A stretch of 64,000 nt of DNA, from contig RPFO01000299.1 of NCBI GenBank assembly GCA_009746045.1, positions 1,665,307-1,729,306 on the forward strand. The letters are read 5' to 3'. The DNA is from Mesostigma viride. Lineage: Eukaryota; Streptophyta; Mesostigmatophyceae; Mesostigmatales; Mesostigmataceae. Position 1 is the first letter of the stretch; each line of letters opens with the position of its first letter. The notes beneath the pieces are model-generated. The model did not search any database. It was not told where the DNA came from and was given only the letters and a program-made list of their open reading frames with translations. The position numbers were made by a program, and so were the translations under genes. This document shows, piece after piece, positions 38,617-52,529 of the stretch.

Positions 38617-40899
38617 ATGAGCAAACGCCCATCGACGCAACGCAGCCTGACGGCTGCGCTCGGCAATGAAAATCCGTCTGCAGCTCCGGCTGCAGCTTCG
38701 CCATCAGGGCCGGAAGGCAGTGGTGACACTAGTCGCGCACTGGTGGCCGCCCAGCACCCTCCCGGGCTTCCTGCCTCGCCATCGGCCTCGCCAGACCCTA
38801 AACGCAGCCGCTCATCCTTTCCACGCGAACCGCGTTTCAAGCTAAAAACCTTTAATGTCGACGATTACGACTGGTACAACATTGCCCCGTGCACTGCTCT
38901 GGAGTGCATTTTCTTCGGGGATTACGCCTCGCTCCTTGAGCTGTGCCTCCACCTTCACAGCATCAATCGCCTTCTCGAGCCAAATGGCCGCAGGCTTCAA
39001 AGCCGAGATCTGCTGCTGACGGGCCTCCACTACAACCGGCCTGACCTTCAGCACCTGATTCTCTGCTCACTCCTCAAGAAGTCTGACGGCGAGATCTGGG
39101 CCCCCACCATCTCCGCAGCCACATTCCGTTCCATCCTCACGGAAGCCTTCCAGCAGCACGTGACCCCCCTTGCCGCAGATGTGGCGGCAATGGGCGGCAC
39201 GCTGGCTATACTGAGCTCCCTCACATTTCCACCACCGTCACCTCCACCTCCACCCTCCTCGCCTCCACCTCCACTGCCACCTCCACCTCCACCGCCGACA
39301 TCAAAGCCCAGCTCCTCGACATCGACCAGCGTCTTAAGAACAATGCCATCGCTATCGAGGTCCTGCAGAACACCGCAGGCCTCACCGCCCAGGCAGTGAA
39401 GGACATTGCCGCCAAGCCAGCCCCGGCTGGCCTAGTTACGTTAAATAGTGCCGGAACCTTTTGCCGCCTGAGGCAAATCGGTCCGTAACACTATTTTGCC
39501 CGGAATAACCACTTCCGAGCACCCAAGTTCATTCGGCCGAATGAACTTGGGTGCTCGGAAGTGGTTATTCCGGGCAAAATAGTGTTACGGACCGATTTGC
39601 CTCAGGCGGCAAAAGGTTCCGGCACTATTTAACGTAACTAAAACCTGGCCTCGTGGAGGGGGGACGAAGAGCCCGAGACATCCGCCTAGGCCGCTGAGCA
39701 CGCACCACTAAATGCGCCGGAGCTGCCTCAGTGAGGATTCGAACCCCTGACCTCCAAGGTGCACAGGTTTTAGTTACGTTAAATAGTGCCGGAACCTTTT
39801 GCCGCCTGAGGCAAATCGGTCCGTAACACTATTTTGCCCGGAATAACCACTTCCGAGCACCCAAGTTCATTCGGCCGAATGAACTTGGGTGCTCGGAAGT
39901 GGTTATTCCGGGCAAAATAGTGTTACGGACCGATTTGCCTCAGGCGGCAAAAGGTTCCGGCACTATTTAACGTAACTAAAACCTGTGCACCTTGGAGGTC
40001 AGGGGTTCGAATCCTCACTGAGGCAGCTCCGGCGCATTTAGTGGTGCGTGCTCAGCGGCCTAGGCGGATGTCTCGGGCTCTTCGTCCCCCCTCCACGAGG
40101 CCAGGTTTTAGTTACGTTAAATAGTGCCGGAACCTTTTTGCCGCCTGAGGCAAATCGGGCCGGAACACTATTTTGCCCGGAATAACCACTTCCGAGCACC
40201 CAAGTTAATTCGGCCGAATTAACTTGGGTGCTCGGAAGTGGTTATTCCGGGCAAAATAGTGTTCCGGCCCGATTTGCCTCAGGCGGCAAAAAGGTTCCGG
40301 CACTATTTAACGTAACTGGCCTGGCCGGCGATGCTCCTCCCATCACCACCTGGGCGGACATGCTTAAGCAACACACCACCTCCACCACCTCCGCCGTCGC
40401 AGCCCAGCTTCAACGGCAGACGCTTGACCTCCGCGAGGAGGCCGAGCTCGCCAAGCGCAGCCTCAACGTCATTGTCAAGAATCTCAAGATGGAGGAAGGT
40501 GAGAATTCCGAGAAGCTTGCGCGTGCTTTTGAGAGAGAAATCCTTGATCGCATGGGCCTTACTGGTGAGATCGAGCTGGCCGCCCACCGCCTTCCCCGCG
40601 CGCGGGGTAAGGCAGGGCCCCCCCCGCTCCTTCTCACCTTTAAGACCCCGGCGGACAAGATTTCTTTTCTCAGACGCCGCAAGTGGCTCGAGAAGACTCT
40701 CTTCACCCTTGACGACGACTTGACCCTGGCGCAGCAACAACGGCGACGGGAGCTATGGCCGACCTACCTCCAGCTCCGGCAGACCAAGGCGGGGCAGCCG
40801 GTGTACTGGAAGGGGGCGGCCATCTACGTCGGCCACAAGCCCTGGCAGGCGACCCCCTCGACCACCGCGGCCCCAGCGACTCCAGACGCCCCAGCTTAG
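38617..40899 (+). pseudogene. ORF1 of HAL1-like copy 2, frameshifted and interrupted
   Basis: The N-terminal frame 38617 onward starts like copy 1 (MSKRPSTQRSLTAALGNEN). Its residues 70-170 differ substantially, so it belongs to a divergent subfamily. The frame is lost near 39205 (after AAMGGTLA), giving a poly-Pro shadow. It is then interrupted at 39434 by the palindromic element. The C-terminal RRM-like half resumes at 40318 and is intact to 40899. Confidence 0.7.
39434..40317. mobile_element. 884-bp nested-palindrome element with tRNA-like B box
   Basis: Structure P-S-P-S'-P. P is a perfect ~206-bp palindrome (39434-39639, 39772-39977; 208 bp at 40110-40317) starting AGTTACGTTAAATAGTGCCG and centred on TCGGCCGA. 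S (39640-39771) and its inverted copy S' (39978-40109) have ends AAAACCTG/CAGGTTTT. Each contains GGTTCGAATCC, the Pol III B-box sequence. GGCCT at 39429-39433 and 40318-40322 is a 5-bp target-site duplication, and removing the insert restores the ORF1 sequence seen in copy 1. The third P differs from the first two at several sites, each mirrored in both of its arms. No protein is encoded. Confidence 0.8.
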
Positions 40900-41564
40900 G
40901 GGAATACAGCAGTAGTAGTGTAGACTAGATAGACCGTGGCCATGTACATGTACGCCTCCTAGAGGCCCTATCCCAGCTACGCCACGCGCTTTATTTAATC
41001 GTGTACATGTGTGCCTATGATGAGCCACACTCCAGATGATGCCTAGCTTTATTTAGTTATGCTGTGCCCATGCAGGGAGTAGCTCTCTGCTGAGACGCCA
41101 TGCCCTAGCTTCTTTGTATAGCTATGCTGATCTTCCCCCCCATGACAGGCTCCCCCTTCGCTGGGCATAGCTTGAAGATCATGGGGATGCACGTGCCCTG
41201 GTGCACCTAGAGCAAGGGTCCTTTACATCCCCACCCTTGCAGGAAGTAGCTTAGGATGTATGATAGGCCATATGCCCCCTCTCAAGGGCTATGTGCTACA
41301 TATACTCCCAACGGAGTTATGTTACAATTCAATTCAATTCAATGCCCCTTCTCAAGGGCTATGTGCTACATATACTCCCAACGGAGTTATTAAATTAAAT
41401 TAAATTAAATTATAACATGCCTCCGTGGGGAGGTCATGTAGCACATATTTCATGATGGATGGGGTGGAGGAAGCCGCGTGATCGAACTATCCTAACTCTA
41501 TCTAGAAAATCCTAACTACACTACTCAACGGAGTTATGTTCCTAATTAATTAATTAATTAATTA

Positions 41565-42180
41565 ATGTCCGCAATGAGGACCTTTACCAGGTCATGCCAT
41601 ATATCACCAGCACCATTAAGCAGCAGCGCCTGCAGCTCGATCGTAGGGCACCTAGCTCGCACCAACCAGGTTACTAGGTACACCTCACGTGGCCCCCCCG
41701 CGGGACTGCGACCAGCTCAGCCTGGCCGGCACCTCCTGACGTGCAGGGCCGGGCCCGGCCCGTGATGTTAGACGCCGCAAGGCCCGCACCTTCAAAGAAC
41801 AGCTAGTAGAGGACATGGGGGGCCTAGGCCTCTCCGTGATTTGGAAGAAGATGATGGACAAGGCCAAGTGGGCCCAGGTCTGATAGAGGACAACGAGCCC
41901 CCCCCTGTGGGGAAGCGCCCGCGTGTGCAAACCCGCCGGCGGGAGGCACGCCAGACAGCTCCCCTAGGGTAGCGTGATGTTGCATTTAGATAGATGTTGT
42001 AGTTAGTGATGTTGCTTAGATAGATGTTGTAGGTAGCTGATGTAGATAGAATAGACCGGTAGGACTGTTTGCACCCATCCATCCATCCATCCATCCATCC
42101 ATCCATCCATCCATCCATCCATCCATCCATCCATCCATCGGGGTTAATGCTCCGTGACTCTCCAACGGGAGCACGAGTCT
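41565..42180 (+). mobile_element. L1-like LINE 3' end with ORF2 tail and CATC microsatellite
   Basis: DLYQVMPYITSTIKQQRLQL followed by a GHLAR-type motif, then (41810) [20 protein letters not shown], is the C-terminal tail of an L1-like ORF2. The 3' UTR ends in CATC/ATCC tetranucleotides (about 42077-42139), then CGGGGTTAATGCTCCGTGAC. It is the same family as 26305-26570. Frames are broken. Confidence 0.6.
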
Positions 42181-42594
42181 AATTAATTAATTAATTAATG
42201 GCAGACGAGGTGGCAGTGTAGCGGCTGTCGGCTTCAGGGGCATTAACCTCCACCTGCGGACTTCTACCCTGCATTCTAGGCTCTAGCAATGGGCCGCGGG
42301 GCCCATGGGGAGACTGAACAGGAGCGTGCCCTTCCGTCAGGAAGGTGCTTATCGCAGACAGCAGCCCATTTCTCCGTGTCTATCATGCGGGCGCGGATTA
42401 CAGATAGTCCCGGGAGGCCAGGGCTGCATGCATCCTATATTGTGTCACATAGGATCACGATTGTGTCACGTAGGTCTGGGCCGCGCCGCGTCGATGGGTG
42501 CGGGGCGCGCGCAAGTTTGCCAGAGGGGCCGGTGCGACGGGCCAATAAGGGGACCCTGCCATAGGAGGAGGCCGGTGTATACCTGGGTCCTGGT

Positions 42595-42872
42595 TGGCCA
42601 GTCCTAACCCGCCCGCAGGGCCGGCCCACATCGGTATTCCCCTGGTCTGTGCGGGCAAGATCGCCGGCATGCATGCAAAGAGGACGGGCGGCGGTGTTGG
42701 ATGGTATGGGTGCCAGGCCGGAGGGAGCTCGCAGTGGAGCTCGGCCCGGGTGTGGCGCTCCGAGGATGTGACGGAGCATTCGGGTGACAATACCGTCAAG
42801 CTGCTTGCTCAGCGCCTTGAGCATCCCAGGGTCCATGCCTCGCATCCGTATAAAGGAGGATGCTGAGGACAA
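42595..42872 (-). pseudogene. L1-like ORF2 C-terminal fragment, minus strand
   Basis: Minus-strand LKALSKQLDGIVTRMLRHIL and CMHAGDLARTDQG resemble the post-RT region seen at 37715 and 41565. Short, diverged and frame-broken; part of the retroelement debris. Confidence 0.4.
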
Positions 42873-43183
42873 TGGCCTTGTACGATATCAATTGATCTGT
42901 ACACGTGAAGTACTCGTTCAAGTTCATTTGCAGTATTGCACAGTGCCCTTGCATAATTTGGAAAAGAATGCGTGTTTGATCTATCACGGCTGGTGAGATA
43001 CGTAGCATGTTTGTTTAAAAATATATATTCGCTAGGATGTCATGAACACATGCCTGGCCGAAATGCCAGAGTTGATGCAGTGGTCTTCCTGGTTCCATTA
43101 ATTAATTAAACTCGTGCTCCCGTTGGGGAGTCACGGAGCTCACCGAAGTGGTGTGTGTGCACAACAGGAGAGACACAACAGAC

Positions 43184-44258
43184 GAGCCACGAGCCACGAG
43201 GTAGCCATGGCTGACGGCGGAGCTCATAACTTTCACGTTAAGGCACCAAATTCGGCTGTGACTATCATGCACAATCGCTTCGTCTTTCTAAGACACACAC
43301 GCTGATATAATTTTCCGAAGCTATTATTACGCAATACATGACGAGCAAGCGCTCTTCGACGCAACGCAGCCTGGCGGTTGCGCTAGGCCATGAAAATACG
43401 TCTGCAGCTCCAGCTGCAGCTCCGCCCTCAAGTCCGGCAGGCAGCGGTGACACTACTAGTTGCGCACTGGTGGTCGCCCCGCACCCTCCCGGGCTTCATG
43501 CCTCGCCTTCAGCCTCGCCTGCATGAGCCCAAACGCCACATCATGTGCAGCGCCGCCCAACCGAACCTAGCTGGTCTGAGTATACGACTTTGACGTTGAT
43601 GGGTTATTTTTCACCTTCGACATCAACAGACCCGGCTTTTTCGACTGGCCACACATCCGGATCCTGGAGCTTTTATTTTATGGGTCGTACGCCTCCCTTC
43701 TTGACCTGTGCCAGCGCCTCCAACGCCACAAATGCTTCCGCAGCCAGTCTGATGGCCAGTTTCAGCCTCGCCCACCTAACCTGTCTGGCTGGTCGCGACC
43801 CCGCCTTCAGCTTGCCGCCCTCTTTTCCATCCTTCAGCGCTGTTCCGCGGACCTCTGGCAACCCATCCCCTTGACCGAATCCACCGTCCTCCTCCACAGC
43901 TCCACGAAGCCATCTCGATATGTACAGCACGTGACGCCCCTAGCTGCAGCTGTGGCAGCTGTGGGTCGCACGCTGGCTGCTGAGCTCCCCCCCATCCCCA
44001 TGCACCGCCACCGCCACCCTCCTCGCCTCCACACCCCCCCCCCCTCCGACTCCACCGACTCCATTGACCGCCCAGCTCCGCGATCGACATCGACCAGCAC
44101 CTTAAGGACAATATGCCATCGCCATCGATCGATCGAGGTCCTGCAAAACACCGCAGGCCTCACCGCCCAGGCGGTGAAGGACATTGCCGCCAAGACCGCC
44201 CCAGCTGGCCTGGCCGACGATGCTCCTCCCATCCCGACCTGGGCGGACATGCTTAAGG
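43184..44258 (+). mobile_element. HAL1-like retroelement copy 3, degenerate
   Basis: It has the same leader (CGAGCCACGAGCCACGAGG) and ORF1 start MTSKRSSTQRSLAVALGHEN at 43338. The frame is broken by several indels from ~43525. Coding similarity continues in alternating frames to ACCTGGGCGGACATGCTTAA at 44258, where it ends abruptly. Older than copies 1 and 2, and 3' truncated. Confidence 0.7.
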
Positions 44259-44767
44259 GGACGCGGCGCGCCGAATTTTTTCCGCGCCAAAAAATTCGCG
44301 GTACCGTCGGAACGAGTGAAAGTGACGGGGTGGGTGCGATCACGTGCAACCGAGACGGCCATGGTGATCACGTGAAGCGATAAAGCTCGTCAACGACGGT
44401 GCGAAGCTACACTTTTGGCATGGCAGCAGGCAGGAAATTTTGCGCACATTGTACTAGATGATCTTTTATCTCACGAAAAACTGGTATTGCTCGGAGCTGC
44501 TTCGAAAAAGCACACACCCCCTGCCGATGTAGCCGTGAACCCCCAAATGTTTTCCGCCCTGCAGCCTACGCTCATTTTGCGGCACGTGCGGGCTGGATTA
44601 ATGCAAATGGCACTGCCAAGGAACTGCCTCGCGAGTTTTATGACATTGTCAAGGACCGCTTCCCGAGTCCTATAATGCAGGATATGTATGCACCGGTTTC
44701 ATCGCGACCGGTGATCGTTAGCATTGAAATGTGCTGCACCGCGTGTTAGTCTCCCAGCTATGGCGTG

Positions 44768-44998
44768 ATGGGTCGCAAAAGCAAACGTGCTTTGGCGGCC
44801 AAGGTTCGCGAAGCATCTAGGGATGTTGCTCAGCCGCCGGCGGAGCCCGAGGCCCCAAAGAGAGGTCGAGGTCGGCCGAAAGGTTCCTGCAAAAAGAAGG
44901 GTCCGGGCATGCGGAAGGGCTCGCGTGGCAAGAAGCGGCCGGTTTCTGCGCGGGTTGAGGATGTTGTGCTGGTGGAAGCTGGCGCACGTAAAGTCTGA
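44768..44998 (+). CDS. AT-hook-like basic small protein, 76 aa
   Basis: MGRKSKRALAAKVREASRDV is followed by KRGRGRPKGSCKK, a GRP-core AT-hook that binds the minor groove of AT-rich DNA, and a Lys/Arg-rich tail. It may be a first exon rather than a complete gene: a GTGAGC donor-like site occurs at 45071 in the following overlapping ORF. It lies just after retroelement debris, so it may belong to an unrecognised transposon. Host gene is equally possible. Confidence 0.4.
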   Translation: MGRKSKRALAAKVREASRDVAQPPAEPEAPKRGRGRPKGSCKKKGPGMRKGSRGKKRPVSARVEDVVLVEAGARKV

Positions 44999-45248
44999 TG
45001 GTGGTTGCCATGGGGAAAGCACCGAGCAACAGCGTGTTGGAGCTCGGTGCCTCAGAATCGCAGCTGGAAGGTGAGCGCACAAGAGCTCCTCCCGTTGCAT
45101 TCCAGCCATCCCCGTTGCAGCGCGTGACAAGTTCAACCATCTTGTGCGTGTGGCAAGCACACTGCCCGAGCCACCTCTTCATGCAATTAGCAAAAAGCTG
45201 TGTGCACAGGGCACATGTTTTGCTTGACACCCGCTACCTGCTGAAGGC

Positions 45249-45791
45249 ATGTTTGAGCAGGCCGCCTGCCAGCAATGTGGCCATGTTGCATGGGCTCACA
45301 GTGGAGGAGTCGGCAGAGCCTGGGCCATCTGGGCAGTTGCGGCTAGTCATGCAGTCTGCCCCAACCCAGATTGTGGTGGTGCGGGTGGCCGCCGTTGGTC
45401 AGCCATGCAGCCATGCACGCGCAAGGTGGAAGGGTGGGCGATGGGCGTGCTAGTGCCCAGGCTTTGCTTGCCATCGCACACGTCTGCTTTGGTGTCACAT
45501 GCACGGCCAGACTTGATGCGCGTGTTCTCGCTGTATGGTGGGCTGCCTTTCCCCAAGGAGGGTAGCGTGTGGCGCAAAGATTGCCGGCGTGTGTTGCGGA
45601 TTGTGGTGGATTTCCTGCACTCGATTATCATCCGGCCAACCGTGAAACGGTGCGTGAGAGGATGGGCCCAGGTGAAGCTGCTCCAGTGCACGCAACACAT
45701 CCTGTGCTGGGATCTGGGTGACACTCCTATGCTGGTGCAGCCCTTCTGGGAGGGGCATATTATCCTTAATAAACTGATCTGCCTCCGCTAA
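45249..45791 (+). CDS. unrecognised cysteine-containing ORF, 180 aa
   Basis: FEQAACQQCGHVAWA and CPNPDCGG give a C-x2-C ... C-x4-C arrangement. The C-terminal half (SVWRKDCRRVLRIVVDFLHS, LCWDLGDTPMLVQPFW) looks protein-like. ATG or splice start unclear; it could be a downstream exon of the gene beginning at 44768. No family recognised. Overlapping ORFs in other frames are weaker. Confidence 0.3.
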   Translation: MFEQAACQQCGHVAWAHSGGVGRAWAIWAVAASHAVCPNPDCGGAGGRRWSAMQPCTRKVEGWAMGVLVPRLCLPSHTSALVSHARPDLMRVFSLYGGLPFPKEGSVWRKDCRRVLRIVVDFLHSIIIRPTVKRCVRGWAQVKLLQCTQHILCWDLGDTPMLVQPFWEGHIILNKLICLR

Positions 45792-48200
45792 TGTATTAAA
45801 TCCCTGCCATGCATCTAGCTAACGACGCTGGGTGTAAGACTTTATCGATCCTTAATATGATTACTACACGCAGCCCAACCATAGAAAATTCCTGGTTGGC
45901 CTGTGGCCCCCTCGTGTGCTACTGCATAGCAAATAGGTATACGTATTGGGATCTACCCCCATGATTAATACGTCTACATCCTCCTTCATTATTACGTCTG
46001 TTGCGGGAGGTTCCCATGAACTACAGGTTAGGTATAATGCAATATATCACACAGTATTGAAGCATGAAATACAGGGAGGGGAAAGAAGGGAGGAAAGCCC
46101 ACCCAGGATACCTCTACGTGCAGGTGACGTGCTCACAGCGAGAGAGAAACATGCACTTGTAAGGCAGTCTGAAACAGGACGTTCAGAAACAGTACGAAAC
46201 GTTGAGGTACAGCTACCGGCAACACAGTAAGGCAACGGCCATGCAGCCGGTAACTGGTCACCCTCGAGCTGTAAGCAGCGTTGCATGCCCTCCGGGGGTC
46301 CGCCCACAGCTCGATCATGAAGGTCTGCCTCCGGGGCGACCCATTCACCAACAAGCACAATTAACATGAATACAGAGCACGATAGAAAACAGAAACCCCG
46401 TCAGTCTACGCGCGTGGGTATAAGACAGGAAGGGCAACAAGGAAATCCTGGAATCTCTAACTTCTTACCTCGTTCATGGACGTCTAGCGTCCTTGAACAC
46501 CCAACGATGGGCTAGGCGGTCTAGGATGGCGCCCCTGGCTGCGACGCTCAGTGGCGGCTATGACGACCCCGGACTCGGTCAGCAACCCTTTGCTGGGCTG
46601 GCTGAACCCGTTCAGCTCGATGCCTTGCCTATAGCTATAGGTCACGCACGGCTCCGGGCCGCCATTCTAAACTCCCCTAACCTAACCTCCGATAACCTTG
46701 CAGTGTAACGAACCCGTCCGGGTCGTGCGAAAGATCGTATGTTAGGGTGAGTTAATATGGAAATCTGGGTTTTATAACCGCTCACCACTCTCCGGGAGTA
46801 GGATTAACGGAGCAGCTGCGGCCTTTACACTGCTACGGCTCACGATGATTAATATTGCATTATAAATCTACACAATCCACATAATTTTAGGATTATATTA
46901 GAGCTACCAAATGCAGTTGGAATTATGCCCCAGGTTCAGCTAGGTGATAACACACACTTTATTCCGAACCAAGAGGACGAGACTCTCGTCCTCGGACCAA
47001 TGTCACCTAGGTCTGCCACCTTTGCTGGCAAGTGGCGCCGACATGGCGCCGACCTTCCAGAGAATTCCGAAGCAGGCAGTACACACAGGATCCTCGGGTC
47101 GACATCGACCCTCGCCTACAGAATCCACGCATGAGTGCAAGATCTCAACCAGCTGTAAAGTACGTACGCAGCGCGGCGCGACTGCACCGGCCCCTAGAAG
47201 ATCTCATACATCAACCTAGGCCCAAAATAACTAGTTCGAATCACACAACTGTCATAATTCCATACAAAAGTCCTGACCAAGGGACAATGCCCCGAAATGA
47301 GTCCCAAAGTCCTACGGACTATGACAACAAGCCAAAATCCCTAATTTATTGTTGCGCCCGCACTAAAGGCCGGGCCCGCAACACGAAGGGGCGCAAGGCT
47401 ACAGCAGGGCAGGCAGCGCGCGGGGAGGACGGGACGCCCACACCGCCGGCTGCTGCCGCCAGTCACGCGCCAGTCGCCTTCAGCGCCAAAAAGCAGCTCG
47501 CCACTCTGGGTGGTTTTACCGGATTAGGATACAATTTTTTGTCTAGGATACATTTGATGCACTGTGCAGTTTTCAGATGTGTTTGAGGGGGTTGATTGCG
47601 CCTAACATGCATTTTATTGAAGCAATGAGTTTCCCAAGATATACATGATATAAACTAAGACAATTGACCCATTAACGCAATGAGACAACATCAATAAGAC
47701 AACATATGCCAATTGAAGGCTGCCCGCAACTTTATTCCAAGCTCATTATTATATGATTCCAAGACCATTATTCTTCCAAGATCGTACATCTTCAAGATAT
47801 AGCACTACAGACACCCACGCGGCTTCCGCGGTCATCACGCTCCTCCTCCAAGACAACTCAACCTTACAGGACGTTGGGCCATCATACGTCCGGAATAATT
47901 GTCTCACTTATTACATAACCAAACTTTTTGAGGGATCGCCATGGTTGCATGGTTTCAACACATGCGCCCTGCACTCATGTGCATCAAAGGTGTTGCGTCT
48001 AGTGCCAACTCAGTGTCAAAGAACTGATTCAATCATATTTCCCGTGTGGCCATGAAGGCCCACATGAGTTAAACATGGCCGAGAGTGATTGCATCATCCT
48101 TCTTGGCGACATCGGTCTTGACGACGTCGATGGGGAAGACGGCAGCACCTGCATGTGAACAAAAGAATCCATGAATTGTGGCATCCAAAGGCAACAACAT
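45792..48200. other. host sequence without a supportable gene
   Basis: Short ORFs only (longest 184 aa at 47032-47586), with no recognisable domains. No inverted-repeat element ends were found by eye. A poorly conserved GC-rich patch at 47350-47490 interrupts otherwise AT-rich DNA. Confidence 0.4.
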
Positions 48201-48239
48201 ATTAGCATCCCATTGAACACGCAGCCACGCTGACCCGGC

Positions 48240-48538
48240 CATCCAGCCGCCCACGCAGCCACAGAGCCAGCCAGCCACGCAGTGACGCACCCACCCAGCC
48301 ACACATCCACGCATCCACGCACCCGGCACCCCCCCCCAGCCAGCCAGCCACGCAGCCACGCAGCCACGCAGCCACACAGCCACGCACCCTCCTTTCCAGC
48401 CAAGCAGCCACGCAGTCACACAGTCAACCCCCCCATCCCCCCCATCCCCCCCCCCCCCCCCCCCCCCCACCGCCCCCCGGGCCCACCCACCCACCCCACC
48501 CACCCACCCCACCCCCCCACCCCACCCGGCACTCAACA

Positions 48539-48540
<2 letters not shown>
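48240..48540. repeat. CACGCAGC-type repeats, a 23-base C run, and CCCACC repeats
   Basis: 48290-48420 is rich in CAGCCACGCAGC units. A 23-nt C run spans 48446-48468. CCCACCCA-type repeats continue to ~48533. Such a sequence is strongly slippage-prone and hard to sequence. Confidence 0.75.
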
Positions 48541-50731
<2,191 letters not shown>

Positions 50732-50759
50732 ACACCGTCCGCATTAGAAGTTTTAAATA

Positions 50760-51480
50760 AATAATTAGCTTCTGGAAAATGTTCTGGCTGAAAACCATAA
50801 AAAAAACAAAAGAAAATTAATTAATTAACTCCGGGGGCTGAGGACTGGACTCAACAAACAAACAAACAAAATTAATTAATTAACTCATGTGGGCACGGGG
50901 TCGTCGCCCTGTGAGAAAACAAACAAACATAATGTATTATATAATATAAAGTACATAAAACCTTAGAAAATACCTTGGACAGGCGGGGAACATGAAATAT
51001 CGTGAAAATCGAAAAAAACCCGCGAGACGCAGGCCGAGCGCGGGGTGAGGCGCGAACTTCACCTTAACATGTAAGATGTACTACTACTCATGTGCGATAC
51101 TTATGGGCCTTGAGCAATTAAATAGGGTATCACTGACCTGAGACCTCCACTGACTATAGCCTGTGGCCGCCGAAAGGGGGGCCGCCGGGCCGGGTTGGGG
51201 ACGGCGTGTACCATATCTACCAAACAAACAAAAGAAATTTAGTACCCACGTGCCTTGAACGGCTGTGCACAGGACAAACAAACAAACAAAAGGTTTTAAT
51301 TAAATAATAAAAACCCGGGACTCTAACTGGCTCTCCAACAAACAATCCAGGGTTATTCGTAATGCAAATACGGCAAAAATTGACCCATAATAACAAACTT
51401 CCAATGCGGACGGTGTAGTTCCCGTGGCTAGTGCCCATCATTCTTTCCACCTTGAGCGGGGCGAAGTCACGAATTCAAGC
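50760..51480. other. AT-rich noncoding DNA with AAAC and TTAATTAA tracts
   Basis: Three AAACAAACAAAC patches (about 50856, 50918, 51274) each lie near TTAATTAATTAA-like sequence, as seen at LINE tails elsewhere in the window. No gene. Confidence 0.5.
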
Positions 51481-51589
51481 GCAAAGTGCATTTGAATCAA
51501 GCGGGAACTGGGTGACACTGCTTGAAGACGTGCAGCTCCAAGGCATGCAAATGATGCAATGTATCAAAGATACGATACGCAAAGTTCAG

Positions 51590-52432
51590 GTGTTCAGGTG
51601 AAGCCGTGAAGACGTGAAGCCGTGAAGACGTGAAGACGTGGTGAAGACGAGGTGAAGACGTGAAGACGTGAAGACGTGAAGACGTGAAGACGTGAAGACG
51701 TGAAGACGTGAAGACGTGAAGACGTGAAGACACGATACGGCAAGTTCAGGTGAAGTTCAGGTGTTCAGGTGAAGCCGTGAAGACGTGAAGACGTGAAGAC
51801 GTGAAGCCGTGGTGAAGACAGGTGAAGACGCGGTGAAGACGTGAAGACGTGAAGACGTGAAGACGTGAAGACGTGAAGACGTGAAGACGTGAAGACACGA
51901 TACGGCAAGTTCAGGTGAAGTTCAGGTGTTCAGGTGAAGCCGTGAAGCCGTGAAGACGTGAAGACGTGAAGACGTGGTGAAGACAGGTGAAGACGCGGTG
52001 AAGACGTGAAGACGTGAAGACGGGAAGACGTGAAGACGTGAAGACACGATACGGCAAGTTCAGGTGAAGTTCAGGTGTTCAGGTGAAGCCGTGAAGCCGT
52101 GAAGACGTGAAGACGTGAAGACGTGGTGAAGACAGGTGAAGACGCGGTGAAGACGTGAAGACGTGAAGACGGGAAGACGTGAAGACGTGAAGACACGATA
52201 CGGCAAGTTCAGGTGAAGTTCAGGTGTTCAGGTGAAGCCGTCAAGACGTGAAGACATGAAGACGTGAAGACGTGAAGACGTGGTGAAGACAGGTGAAGAC
52301 GCGGTGAAGACGTGAAGACGTGCATGCAAGGTATCAAAGACACGATACGGCAAGTTCAGGTGAAGTCGTGAAGACGTGAAGACGTGAAGACGTGAAGACG
52401 TGAAGACGTGAAGACGTGAAGACCAGGACTGT
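51590..52432. repeat. GAAGACGTG minisatellite with ~150-bp higher-order repeats
   Basis: 9-bp GAAGACGTG units are punctuated by CACGATACGGCAAGTTCAGG at 51731, 51896, 52045, 52194 and 52341 (spacings 165, 149, 149, 147). Two adjacent higher-order units are almost identical, even sharing a GACGGGAAG variant, showing unit-level duplication. Confidence 0.9.
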
Positions 52433-52529
52433 CACATGAAGACTGGGACGTGAAGACAAGTTGCAGCACTCAGCTGCAGCAGTCGCACGCAGGTAGAAAC
52501 GAGTATTGCTGCTTGAATCTGTCAAGACC

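Larger units (their letters stand above)
38456..41341 (+). mobile_element. HAL1-like retroelement copy 2, carrying an internal palindromic insertion
   Basis: A target-site duplication ATGCCCCTTCTC lies at 38444-38455 and 41342-41353. It has the same 5' leader (CGAGCCACGAGCC units), ORF1 start, 3' UTR and ATTCA tail as copy 1. Without the 884-bp insertion at 39434 and its 5-bp duplication it would be ~2.0 kb, matching copy 1. Confidence 0.8.
37980..41395 (+). mobile_element. older HAL1-like 3' end, split by copy 2
   Basis: 37980-38455 carries the last ORF1 codons and most of the 3' UTR. The remainder resumes at 41342-41395 (CTCAAGGGCTATGTGC...CGGAGTTATT) and ends in an AAATT tail. Copy 2 (38456-41341) sits inside it, flanked by a duplicated ATGCCCCTTCTC. 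Confidence 0.65.

Noticed and set aside
39700-39770. tRNA gene in the palindromic element
   Set aside because: Only a B box (GGTTCGAATCC on the reverse strand) is convincing. No complete cloverleaf with acceptor, D and anticodon arms was found, so it is treated as tRNA-like or SINE-like.
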